64,000 nt of DNA. Origin: Planoprotostelium fungivorum (Eukaryota; Evosea; Variosea; Cavosteliida; Cavosteliaceae). Positions 53,821 through 64,000 of the stretch are shown piece after piece. Under the pieces are notes generated by a model. The model did no database searches and was not told the origin of the DNA. It worked only from the letters and a program-made list of their open reading frames with translations. A program made the position numbers and the translations under genes. Positions within the stretch are counted from its first letter, which is position 1; every line of letters starts with the position of its first letter. The stretch is from the NCBI GenBank assembly GCA_003024175.1, contig MDYQ01000661.1, positions 1-64,000 of the forward strand, in the 5' to 3' direction.

Positions 53821-55643
53821 ATGAAGAACACACGTCACGGGGTTTTGGTCCTGCTGTTCTTAACTGCATTCTGTCAGGGACAGGTCTTTTATTTCGATTC
53901 AACCAGTACAGCCCCACCTGCCGAAGGATGCACAACACAAAATGCACCCTGCAAAGAACTCCTCACCTCATTCAATTTCACACAAAATGAGGCTACGATA
54001 AACCTTCATGGAGAGTTCCATTCCCCCCAAATTGTCTTCTCTGGTACCCTCGATAAATTGGACATTAAGGCAACAAATGAAGAAAGACCGAAAGTCACCA
54101 CGTCAGAGAATAATTCCTGGATGTTCGAAATGAGCGGTGAGTCTGAATCACAATGTCCATTCCCTCTGACTTACATAAAGTTCAATCTGTGACGATCACA
54201 CTCGTAGAGTTCGACGCCTTCACTCTGAACAGTGATGCGAATAAACTGACCCTCAAGAACACTTTCCATCGGGGTGATGGTGTCAGATCTCATGCCGCCG
54301 TCAACGGCAAGAGCCTCACCATCGACTTTTGCGAGTTCACAGGTCTGTTCTTATTTTCCATGTTCTTCCATTCCCTCTCACTCATCCAAATGCAGGCTTC
54401 AAAGGTATTCCCGCCGTATCGAGCGATAATGGTGAAGTGGTCGTCAGCAACAGCAACTTCTACGACAACCACAATGCGAGCACAGGTGCGGCCCTCTTCA
54501 AAGGAGCCACCGGTCAGCTCAGCATCACCAAAACCCAGTTCAAGAGTGAGACGTCTCATCTTCTCTGAAGCCACTGAAAGACAAAAGGAAACTCTGCCGT
54601 CAGGGGTGGTGCCGTCTACAGCGTCGCCAGTCATCTCTCCATCTCAGAGTGAGATCGTGATGCCATGCGAAACAATCCATGACATCTTCCAGCTCCGTCT
54701 TTGAAGACAACATGTCCACAGACGAAGGCGGTGCCCTCTGGGTCGTCCTCCATGATGCCATGTCCCTCGCCAACACAAACTTCACGAGAAACAAGGCCGG
54801 ATTGTGAGCCCCAATATTTGTTCCTCCGTGACAGAAGACAGTGATATGAGTGGATCCACCAAGGGAGGTGCCTTGTTCTACCAGCACTTTTCTATCAACG
54901 TCACCGGTGCCGTCGTCAATGTCCTGGGCTGCACGTTCATGCACAACAATGCAACGGAAGGAGGTGAGAGAGAGTGAGAGAGGAAGCTGAAGGAGACAGG
55001 GGGTGTGTGGGCTGACCTCTATGATGGCGATTGGAAGGGCACCACCTTCACCGATAACGAGGAGGTGGGGGTTACGTCTGAATCGAACTGACGCGTTGTA
55101 GTTGGGTGGAGGATTAGACGTTCATTACGAGATCGGCATGGAGTGTGTCACAAAGTCCTGTGACTACTGTTCGGGTGCCTGCATCATCGAGAGAGGTGAG
55201 GCCTTCTGGCGAGTTGTAGATGCTCAACCTACAGGTATTCTCGTCTGTGTGAACCGTCAGGGTGCTTACCACACCTGCCCCGACCGACAAGTCTGCGAGG
55301 TCACACCCAACAATGGAACCGTCGACGTCTCCTCCTGCAGGTGTATTGATGGTGAGTACCTCTACACCACCTCATCTCATCATGTGAACAGGTCTCACCG
55401 GTCCCGACTGTCTTTCTCTTCCCACCGACACACAAGAGCAACCACCTCCCATTCCAGACATTCCCAGGAGAAAGAGTCGCGTCTCTACGGGGGGTGCCAT
55501 CGGTATCGCCCTTCTCGTCGTCGGTGAGTCATGCGAACACACTCTGTGTGCTCATGTGTGTATCAGCGGTAGTTGCAGCCACTGTCTTTGGAGCCATCCA
55601 CTTCTTGAGAAAGAGATCGAGCCAGGAGTATCAGACACTCTGA
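53821..55643 (+). CDS. Type I membrane protein with beta-helix (polymorphic-outer-membrane-like) repeats
   Basis: Likely cell-surface protein. The start at 53821 gives signal peptide MKNTRHGVLVLLFLTAFCQG. The ectodomain begins QVFYFDSTSTAPPAEGCTTQ and NAPCKELLTSFNFTQNEATI and goes on with repeats of the type NGKSLTIDFCEFTGFKG, DNGEVVVSNSNFYDNHNAST and GAALFKGATGQLSITKTQFK, which form parallel beta-helix coils as in dictyostelid and chlamydial POMP-like proteins. A Cys-rich part near the end (CVTKSCDYCSGACIIE; CPDRQVCEVTPNNGTVDVSS) is EGF-like in spacing. A TM segment (VVAATVFGAIHF plus flanks) and short basic tail end SQEYQTL at 55643. About ten introns. Ligand unknown. Confidence 0.8.
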
Positions 55644-55743
55644 GAATAAATCGTGTGAAATTTGGTTTGTGATTTGTAATGCCGTCTACAACGTGGGATT
55701 TCGAGGAGAACCTCGCATCATCCTCCATTGAGTTTGCATCGCG

Positions 55744-57764
55744 ATGACAAGGGCACTCGCCGCATTGAGCACTCGCTCGTATCCCAAGTCTTTCAACCGA
55801 CTTTTAAACAGACCACCGACCGCTTCTCCTTCGGTTGGTCAATACACACCCACTCTCTTTGTCGGCAGAACGTCCTCTGCCTCCAGCACTTCTCTCTTTC
55901 CCAGCTCTCAGTCACTCTCTGTGGCCTTCACTAGTGGAGTTAGAACTGTTGCCACCGAGAAGAAGAATGTTCGCGTAGAATCTGATTCTTTCGGTAACAT
56001 CGATGTTCCTTCCGACAAGTACTGGGGAGCTCAGACACAGAGGTGACGTTCGACAGAAGTCATTCCATCCTAATCTGATGTTCAGATCATTCACCAACTT
56101 TGAGATCGGAGGAGACAATGAGAGAATGCCCATCCCCGTGATCCACGCCATGGCTACTTTGAAGAAGGCAGCCGCCGTCGTCAACATGACCTACGGACTT
56201 GACGCCAAAGTCGGAAATGCCATCATCCAGGCTGCTGACGAAGTCATCAGTGGTAAGTTTGATGACCACTTCCCTCTTGTCATCTGGCAGACTGGTTCTG
56301 GAACTCAGACCAACATGAACGTCAATGAGGTGATCCATTCCATCCAATCCCCATACGATCATCACTCACACCTGGAAGGTCATCTCCAACCGTGCCATCG
56401 AGATCATGGGAGGAGTCGTCGGCAGCAAGAAGCCCGTTCACCCCAACGATCACGTCAACATGAGCCAGTCTTCTAACGACAGGTGACGTCACCTCCATCT
56501 CCGTTCCATCCCATCACCGACATGATCAGTTTCCCCACCGCCATGCACATCGCTGCCGTCGTCGAGGTCCACAGAGTCCTCCTGCCCGGTCTCACTCGCC
56601 TCCACGAGGCCCTCGTCGAGAAGCAGAACGCGTTCAACCACATCATCAAGATCGGACGCACTCACCTTCAGGATGCCACTCCCCTCACCCTCGGACAGGA
56701 ATTCAGTGGATACGCCACCCAGATCGAGTACGGTATCGAGAGAATCAAGGAGTCTCTGCCCAAGGTCCTCAAATTGGCCCAGGGTGGTACTGCCGTTGGA
56801 ACTGTGAGTCATCGTTCGTTCTTCATCGTCATGTGTGTGATGAATGGAAGAGGATGTGAAAGAAGGTGACACGAGCAGGGATTGAACACCCGTGCTGGAT
56901 TCGACGTTAAGGTTGCCGCTGAGATCGCCAAGATCACCGGACTTGCCTTTGAGACCGCTCCCAACAAAGTGTGACATTCATCTCATCACATCATTCATCA
57001 TCTCATCACATCACATCACATCATTCATCACGTCACATCATCCACATCACCGACATGATCTAACACGCGATCAGTTCGAGGCTCTCGCTGCCCACGATGC
57101 CCTCGTTCAACTGAGCGGATCTCTCAACACCGTGGCCGTCTCCCTCATGAAGATCGCCAACGACGTTCGTCTCCTCGGTTCTGGTCCTCGCTGTGGTCTG
57201 GGAGAACTCCTCCTGCCCGAGAACGAGCCAGGAAGTTCCATCATGCCCGGTAAGGTCAACCCCACACAGTGTGAGTCTCTCACCATGGTCTGCTCCCAAG
57301 TCATCGGCAACCACACCACCGTGTCCATCGCCGGTTCCAACGGTCACTTCGAGGTGAGATCGGCTGGTTGTAGACGGACTGACCCGTACAGTTGAACGTG
57401 TTCAAGCCTGTCATCATCTCGAACGTCCTGCAGTCTGTTCGTCTCTTGGGCGACGGAGCTGCTTCTTTCACAAAGAACTGCGTGATTGGAATCGAGGCCA
57501 ACGAGAAGAAGATCACACAGATCATGAACGAGTCACTCATGCTCGTCACCGCTCTCAACTCCCACATCGGTTACGACAGTGCGTGAGACATTGGAATCGC
57601 GTGGCTGATGATGGGCAGATGCGGCGAAGGCAGCGAAGAAGGCCCACAAGGAGGGAACATCTCTGAAGGAGGCGGCCATCAGCCTTGGTCTCTTGAACGA
57701 CAAGCAGTTTGACGAGTGGGTCAGACCCGAGAAGATGATCTCCCCCACACCAAGCAAGGTGTGA
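55744..57764 (+). CDS. FH: Class II fumarate hydratase, mitochondrial
   Basis: TCA-cycle enzyme, fumarate to malate. The start at 55744 gives an Arg/Ser-rich presequence ([20 protein letters not shown]) typical of a mitochondrial targeting peptide. The mature part follows: [92 protein letters not shown] and the signature [16 protein letters not shown], whose Ser is catalytic. It ends [11 protein letters not shown] at TGA 57762-57764. About 500 residues, family length. Seven or so introns of 35-90 nt; one has the GTTGTAGACGG motif. Codon use is C-rich, fitting high expression. Confidence 0.95.
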
Positions 57765-58127
57765 GGCTTCATCGGTATTTCTTCCACCACTCATGGTGGA
57801 TGTATCTGAATAAATCCTGTTGACTCATCTGTTCGGGTCGCTCGTCTTTAGAAGAGTCGATCATGCAGGGACTCAGATCACCCTGCTCCAACTCTAAAAT
57901 AAAGATGTGAACATTTTATTTCCATATACCGAGATTCCTAACGCTGACACCTCATCTGAACCAACGATGTATCTCACGGCAACACTTCAACGAAACAGAG
58001 CACTATCGCCATCCACGATCCAGAATGTCTATTCTCTTCACTCTTCATCCACTGCTCGATGTAACGCAGGCCGTATGACTGTAAGCATCCAACTCACACA
58101 GAGTGAGATCGGTTGACATCAACAGTT

Positions 58128-60483
58128 ATGGAGGACAATCTCGTCGAAGAGAACGACACCGCCTCCATTCAGGACGAAGATCCCCACAGAGGTGAAATTG
58201 AAGAAAGACAACAGATGGTTGTCCATCTTGGGAGGTGTCACACTATCCTCCATGGGACTAATGGCCAAGACATACGGAGGTGAATGATCCTCCTGGATAC
58301 CCAATCGTATGACCTTCATTCAGAGGAAGACGGTACGACTGTCAAACAGAGAGAAGAGAACAACGAGAGCTCAGAGGTGAAGTGATTCCACCATCCTCCT
58401 CTCACCACACAAGGTCAACCCATTCTCTTACGACACACCCGTCGTGACCTGGTATGAGAGAATCAAACTCATCTTCGGAGCCATCTTCCTCGCCCCGACT
58501 CGTATCATCCTCTTAATTCCCACCGTGATCTCTCTCATCTGCACGGCCAAGTTGGCCGTCCTCGGCTTAGACGAAGAATCGAAATCGAAACCTCTCGCCT
58601 GGTGGCGTCGTCTCTTGTTCTATCAGGTATCCCTTCTTCATGTCAGCTCATCCTGACTCGACATCGGACAAGGGTACTCGTTCGGTTGATTCTATTCATA
58701 TTGGGATTCGTATGGATTAGAAGAGAGGGAAAGTTATCGGAAGCATCCGTCGCACCCATCATCGTCAGCAATCACTCCTCCTTCATCGACCCGATGTGAG
58801 ACATCTCATCGTATCACGTGACTTCCATGTTATCCCCACCTCCATCACATCGTGTGACGATCGTGACTCCACCTCATCTGAAGAGCAACTGAATGGATAA
58901 GGATCTACTACTACGAAGCGTTCCCCACCAGCGTAGCGAAAGCAGAGATCGCCAAGACACCCATCATAGGAGACGTCCTCTCTTACATCTGCATCCTCGT
59001 GGACAGACGTGACAGGTACCTTCCATCCCTTCTCCATCATCAATCCATCTCATTGAATGTCATAGATCCTCTCGAGATGCTACGGTGAGAAAGATAGAAG
59101 AGAGAGCGAGGGAGGCAACAGTGACCGACAGACAAGTGCTCATCTTTCCAGAAGGTGTGATTCATTTGAGACGCTGCAGACCAAGTGGACAGGTACGACG
59201 ACCAACGGGAATGCATTGATCAGCTTCAAGACGGGTGCGTTTCATCCCGGCCTACCCGTACAGCCCGTCGCCTTACATTATTCTCATCGCCACTACAATC
59301 CAGCTTGGGTTCCAGCGGGTATCTACATCGATCCATATGTAAAATGATTCTCACGATGGACAGGTCCAACTTTATCGCACTTGCTGCTGAGAATGTTGTG
59401 TCAGTTTTACAATTCGGTCACGGTCAATTATCTGGGTGAGATAGAAGATGATTCAGACGCTGAAGGAGATGACAGAGCCGTACACACCCGACGAGAGAGA
59501 GAAGAGGGATCCACTCCTGTTCGCCCACAACGTTCGTTCGAAGATTGCAGAGAGGTGATGAGATGGAGAGGGAAATGTGCTGATGGAGATAGATTGAATG
59601 TCTCCTGGACGGAACACACGTACGAAGACGTCATGCTGATGACTCTGGCATTACAGATGCACATTCCTAAAGAAGAGGTGAAGAAGATCTCCCTCTCTCG
59701 ATTCAGTGAAATCGCAGGCATCACACGTGGAGCTCAATCGAATCAAGAGTATGTACAATGTAGATTTCAACGATGCGAAAAAGTTGTTGGAGAAGTGAGA
59801 TGAGGGGAGATGGAGGAGAACTGAAGAGAACAGGTTCTCAAAGACATCAAAGAAGGGAAGGATGGACTACGAGGGTTTCTGCCGCAGTTTGAATCTGTCA
59901 GAGAATGAATTCACGGAACAGTTGTTCTCCACCATCGATACCGATGGAAGTGGAAGCATCAATTTTGGAGTGAGTCAGCCCCATCATCATCATCATCGTC
60001 ATCGTGCATCACATGACGAACAGATTCTCACATTAGAAAGGAGTTTGCCGTTGGTCTGGCAGCCATGAGTCAGAGAGTTGACTTTCAAGACACGATACGA
60101 TTGGCCTTCGAAGCGTTAGACATGGATGGAAATGGAAGGATCGATCTGTGGGAGATGAAATCAGTCTTGAAGAGATATTTCACCAACATGGATGATCAGG
60201 TGGGATGATGACAATTCGATTCCTCTCTGACTCGATGACAGCAAGTGGAGCACCTCTTCATACAAATGGCTTCTAAAGAAGAACCTCACATCATCAAGAA
60301 GGGTGAGTCATCGTCTGTCTCTATCATCATCACATCGTCACAACCGTCATCGTTACCATCACAAATTGGATTCTGATGACTGTAGCACAATTCGAGGCCT
60401 TTGCTGCAGAGAATCCAGAATACGTTCAACTGGTAGCCAACGTTGCAACCAAGAGAACCACTGGCTATCGCTCCTTCCAATAA
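58128..60483 (+). CDS. EF-hand lysophosphatidylcholine acyltransferase (LPCAT1/2-like)
   Basis: Re-acylates lysophospholipids in the Lands cycle, in the ER or lipid-droplet membrane. The start at 58128 gives MEDNLVEENDTASIQDEDPH. A membrane segment is at FGAIFLAPTRIILLIPTVIS, then the acyltransferase motifs NHSSFID (HX4D, catalytic His/Asp), GDVLSYICILVDRRDR and VLIFPEGTTTNGNALISFK, then HPGLPVQPVALHYSH. The C-terminal half has EF-hands: TIDTDGSGSINFKEF (with FKEF restored by splicing) and ALDMDGNGRIDLWEM, as in LPCAT1/2. It ends TTGYRSFQ at TAA 60481-60483. Around twelve introns, some near 40 nt. A possible alternative start upstream was not supported. Confidence 0.9.
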
Positions 60484-60687
60484 ATGGATCAAGCGTTGTA
60501 GACTCGATACAATCGCGCGTTTCGATACAATTTTATATTCAACAACCACTCCAACTGGTGCATCTCAGAAGACACAGCTCTTAGTGTTCATCCACTCTTC
60601 AGTCTTCTTCCTCCTCTCCTTCTCCCTTTCACTCCTCGTCTTCGTTCGTCGAGATCTTATTCCTCCTTCGTGACTGTCGATGTCAAT

Positions 60688-62634
60688 TCACAAAGAGATG
60701 GACTCTCTCACCGAGATGGGTCGCCTCCTCTCTTCTTCCTTTGGTTCGATGGTTTCCTCTTCATCTATTCGATGGTCTCAGTGACTCCATCTACAACGAG
60801 CCTCACCTCTTTTCGGTTCAGGCAGTGGTGGCTGCCCCTTCATCCTCTTCAAGAAGAACCTCCACACGTAGAAGGGAGATCTACCTCGTTCACTCTTCTC
60901 CCTCCACGCTTTCTGAAATCTTCATTACATTCCTCCTTCTCTTCTCCTCACCTGTACGATGTACAGTCCATCGTAACGTAATCCAGTGGTGGGGCTGTAT
61001 GGTGACGGTAGCTTGTGACCTCGCGTTACCCTCACGGGCTTCTTCTCTTCACAGGCCGAATGGAGGATCTTATTTCCCGCCGCCAGAACTTGATCCTTGG
61101 CTTGCTTCCTTTACGATTGAGTGAAATTTCAATGGAAACGCATCACTTGTAGAGGTCTTGACCTCCTTGACCGGTGTAGGTGATGGTCTCTCCATCGTCG
61201 ATGTCGTCTTCGTATCCACCAGAGAGAACGATGGATGGGTGATGCTCTCCCTTTCCACTCCAGATGCCTGCCATGAACGGTGGATGAAGTCTGTGATTGT
61301 CAGATGAGAAGAATGAGAGGAGATGATGACCCAGATTGAGCGAGGAATTTTCGGTTGTGATACTCTTGACCCGGTTGGAATTCATCCTCGGGTGCTCTGT
61401 CGATCTCTGCATTCAGATCTCCTATCACATCCACTTCTTTCTCTTCCTCTTCTTCGTCTCCCTCTTGTTCCTCTTGTTCCTCCTTCTCCTCTTGTTCTTC
61501 CTTCTCTTCTTCGTCCCCCTCTTCTTTCTCTTCCTCCTCTTGTTCTTCCTTCTCCTCTTTCTCCACCTCTTTCAGTCTGATCACTTCCTTTCTCTCCGCT
61601 GTCTCTTCTTCCTCTTCCTCCACTGTGCCTTTTTCCTCTTCTGCTCTCTCCATCTCTTTCTCTTCTTCTGCTCTCTCTTCCTTCTTCTCTTCTTCTCTCT
61701 CTTCCTTCTTCTCTTCTTCTCTCTCTTCTGTCTTTTTATCTTCTGTTGACTCCACCTCCCCTGTTTCCTCCATTACTGTCGTCTGATCCATCCCTTCGTC
61801 CATTCTTCTCTTCTCTTCTTCTCTCTTCTCTTCTTCTCTCTTCTCTTCTTCCCTCTTCTCTTCGTTTCGCTCTTTCTCCTTCCTCCTCTCCCTCTCTTCA
61901 ACTCTTCTCCTCACATTCCTCTCCAGCTCTTCCTCTTCTCTCTCTTTCCTCTTCAGAGAATGGCTGACCGTGGATGTCATCATGTCTTCCAGTGGTGCAT
62001 CCGTGATCATCTTGCCCAGCGATCTGTACCAGTAGCATTCTGAATGGTCGATGATCTTCTTCTCCATCTTCTTCGTGGCATACCACTCCTTCAGCACTTG
62101 TCGGTTGGTCACATCGTGTTCGTCTATGCAGATATTACTATCCTGTATGACATCAGAATGTGGACAGATCGATCTCATACATCATCGGTGGTGTGCAAGA
62201 GGACTCCGCAGACCAGAAGAGAACTTACGGAGACAATTCCGTCCTCTTTACAGAAAGAAAACCTTCCTTCGTGAAAGGGGAGGCTCTGCAGCCAGGTGCC
62301 CGATATGGTTTCATCTCCCTCTTGGAATGAAGAGGGATCAGAGAAGAGGATTCGAAAGGACGTTCCCTCTTCGGTGTTCTTTTCCGTCATGAAACATTGA
62401 TACGGGGGTTCGATCTTGACAATCGATGAGAGTAGATTCTTTGGAGAATGACAAGCTCACGATGGGATTATAATCACTTATTCCAGAGAAATCATCTCCG
62501 GATTGAAGAGGTAGTTCTAGTGTGAGATCTAAACATTCCAGAGACGTTAATGTTTCCATTTCCGGATGTGAACCATCCTCAGGTTCTGCGATGGCAATCA
62601 CTTCGCCCTGTGGAAGAATAGCACTGATGTCCAT
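60688..62634 (-). CDS. SRA (YDG)-domain protein with a long Glu/Lys-rich linker
   Basis: SRA domains read methylated or hemimethylated cytosine by base flipping. The N-terminal part starts at 62632-62634 (MDISAILPQGEVIAIAEPED), with TWLQSLPFHEGRFSFCKEDG and LKEWYATKKMEKKIIDHSEC. A linker of ~190 residues of Glu, Lys and Arg follows. The SRA domain reads LHPPFMAGIWSGKGEHHPSI, VLSGGYEDDIDDGETITYTG, QGGQDLYKKQAKDQVLAAGN, KKPVRVTRGHKLPSPYSP and TTGLRYDGLYIVQKAWREKS then SPFYVWRFFLKRM. The two introns inside the domain were placed so that SRA sequence is restored. It ends in a charged tail near 60688. No RING, PHD or SET domain is seen, unlike UHRF1 or SUVH proteins. The N-terminal domain is not recognised. 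Confidence 0.85.
61399..61960 (-). repeat. Low-complexity GAR/AAG tract encoding Glu/Lys/Arg
   Basis: On plus the strand is an almost pure TTC/CTC/CTT stretch; on minus it encodes EEEKREEEKREEEK-like runs inside the SRA gene. Long Leu/Phe frames on plus through the same DNA are shadows. Confidence 0.85.
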
Positions 62635-63210
62635 TATGCCCAAATCTGCGCCATCGAAAGAAGGATCTGTCTCTTTCAACACGACGATGATGTAGCTATT
62701 GTACGGAAAGGATGTCACCTTCCTCTTGCATCCTCCGAGGCTGGATGGCGCTCTTCACAAATTTTGAAATACTGCCTCAGTGTTTACGAGCCACTTCTAA
62801 TTTGTCTCAAGATTCGTTTAGCGATTTATTTCAATTTAATATCGCCCCCAGAAGTGCCCGTGTCCCAGATCTACCAGCCACAATATCCTACCACCTTAAA
62901 GGTTTTTGAGCAGCGACTTTTATTGATCTTTGAATGCTATGGGCACAGAGCAGTGCTTCTCATCGATTCATATAGCTCACACTCACGGAAGATGTTGGTA
63001 CAAACCTCCCTCTACCACACTTTCTCATGGGTCTTGATTGGTTGCGACCTTCATTGAGTGACAATTGAGCTCTCAGATGGCAGCGCGAGACTGACTTACC
63101 TGTCCTCTCGCGGGGTTAGGCAAGATTCTAAGGTGTGTTTTGTGAGAGCTCCATCCGGTGTATAAACTCACTGGTTGCCGCGGATTTACTATTCTTTGAC
63201 CGACAGCAGC
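62635..63210. other. 575 bp divergent intergenic region, no gene seen
   Basis: Lies between the SRA gene (minus) and the MRH-like gene (plus). The SRA frame stays open leftward to about 62718 without another ATG, so the coding region could start slightly upstream through a missed exon. Confidence 0.4.
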
Positions 63211-64000
63211 ATGAGGAACAGGGTCCACCTCCTGCTGGTCTGTCTCGTCGCCGTTCTGGCCTCTGACCGACGCACTGTGTTCACTGCTTCCAATAATGTA
63301 ACTTACGACCTCTTTGCTCTCAGTGGTCTCGGCAGTGGAATTGGGTGAGTCTTCTTAATCTTTGGTTCTGACCGAGGTAGGGGTGATTTCATCGTGAATA
63401 CAACGAATTGGTACTGGGCGTGGAATCCCTATAGGTATTATTCCCTTTTTATTGCGACTGACACCGACAAGCCCATGTAATCAGCAACCGCTCTGCGCAC
63501 AGACCGGATCTTCTGGAATCCAAATATCGCCTAACAACGGGCAATCGAATGGCTCGTTCGCCATTAGCTATCCTAATTCAACAATCGCTTGGTCATATAA
63601 TGGTGAGAAGGACAACTGAGAATCCATTTTGATTTGAAGGCACTTCCGGAGCAGCTCTCTGGAGCAGTACTGGAGGACAAGATGGACGAGCTCAGACCAT
63701 CAAAATCACATGCGATTCCACTATCGGCACCAACATCTCGTTTACATTTATCAACGAGAGTCCACTCAAGACAATCAACTTTGCGATGAGACTGAATTGC
63801 AGTTATTACTTCAACACCCCATACATCGGTACCGTGTCTGTATCATCCAACACGACCAACGGAGTCATCAACAGTCCCACGATATTATGGATCGCTGGTG
63901 CTGCCTACGGTACAGATTCCACTCAGGTCAGACATCAAACACATGTTGATTCGAAAGACATCTCACCTGGATCACAACATGTTGACATCTAAAAGGTATC
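63211..64000 (+). CDS. Secreted MRH (mannose-6-phosphate-receptor-homology/ATG27-like) protein, 5' part
   Basis: The start at 63211 gives signal peptide MRNRVHLLLVCLVAVLASDR. Exons then read TVFTASNNVTYDLFALSGLG, DFIVNTTNWYWAWNPYR, CNQQPLCAQTGSSGIQISPN and AQTIKITCDSTIGTNISFTF then INESPLKTINFAMRLNCSYY. The order (YDLFALSG..., W-x-W-N-P, C..LC.Q, then ITCD and a last Cys) matches the MRH/ATG27 beta fold that binds high-mannose glycans. The gene runs off the right edge after a consensus donor near 63,927 and further exons. The Gln/Arg/Glu/Tyr sugar-binding set could not be placed with confidence. Confidence 0.65.

Noticed and set aside
61336-61967. Long Leu/Phe/Ser frames on plus
   Set aside because: They are the antisense of the Glu/Lys/Arg tract of the SRA gene.
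1-64000. tRNA, rRNA, CRISPR, bacterial operons, prophage or retroelement
   Set aside because: None could be supported by eye: no cloverleaf or rRNA block was seen, and reverse transcriptase, integrase, capsid or transposase motifs were not found in the frames. A tRNA search and a transposon protein search would be decisive.

Overview
This window is eukaryotic nuclear DNA from a compact genome. Almost every gene is cut by very short GT..AG introns (about 37-90 nt, commonly starting GTGAG or GTACG and ending CAG or TAG), intergenic gaps are often 60-300 bp, and genes lie on both strands. The gene content mixes conserved eukaryotic genes (COMMD4, REV7/MAD2L2, HEI10/CCNB1IP1, WDR11, DNAJB11-like, EP400/SWR1-type ATPase, LPCAT) with families typical of fungi and amoebae (Zn2Cys6 factor, GH55 glucanase, fused pseudouridine glycosidase/kinase, sedolisin) and secreted beta-helix, glycine-rich and MRH-like proteins. 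The best inference is a free-living amoebozoan, probably a protosteloid amoeba close to Protostelium/Planoprotostelium. No sequence search was possible, so the species is not established. All coordinates of spliced genes are the outer limits of the coding region; exon edges were inferred by eye from reading frame and splice consensus.

Layout. 0-3.1 kb: 5' end of an NAD(P)HX epimerase gene, a four-CBS-domain AMPK-gamma-like gene, and small unidentified genes. 3.8-9.6 kb: an unidentified gene, a membrane-anchored gamma-glutamyltranspeptidase and a fused pseudouridine-5'-phosphate glycosidase/PfkB kinase, all on minus. 10-16.5 kb: a four-EF-hand protein, REV7, an unidentified gene, a Zn2Cys6 factor, COMMD4 and a four-TM protein. 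16.8-26.8 kb: a sedolisin protease with a serine-rich stalk and membrane anchor, then a large HSA-SNF2-SANT chromatin remodeller. 27-33.8 kb: a secreted Gly-rich protein, a small nuclear-type protein, a GST beside a TetX-like flavin monooxygenase, and the meiotic RING protein HEI10. 34-36 kb and 46.9-52 kb are accessory stretches with decayed duplicated genes and gene fragments. 36.3-46.9 kb: WDR11, an amphipathic-repeat protein, a cyclin and a two-domain GH55 glucanase. 52.2-64 kb: an ER-type DnaJ, a beta-helix surface protein, fumarase, an EF-hand LPCAT, an SRA-domain protein and the 5' part of an MRH-like secreted protein.

The genes do not form one pathway. Loose themes are detoxification and glutathione (GGT, GST, monooxygenase), extracellular digestion and surface proteins (sedolisin, GH55, beta-helix, GPS protein), and chromatin/meiosis/DNA repair (EP400-like, SRA, REV7, HEI10).

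The most unusual signal is a short motif, CATCTACAACG or its reverse complement, that recurs dozens of times and mostly sits inside the ~40-nt introns of otherwise unrelated genes, sometimes as a full palindrome around CATCTACAACGTTGTAGATG. It is densest in the EP400-like and WDR11 genes and is the leading candidate for something undescribed, such as an introner-like element or an intronic regulatory hairpin. A second candidate is a repeated convergent gene pair, seen in one mostly intact and three decayed versions.
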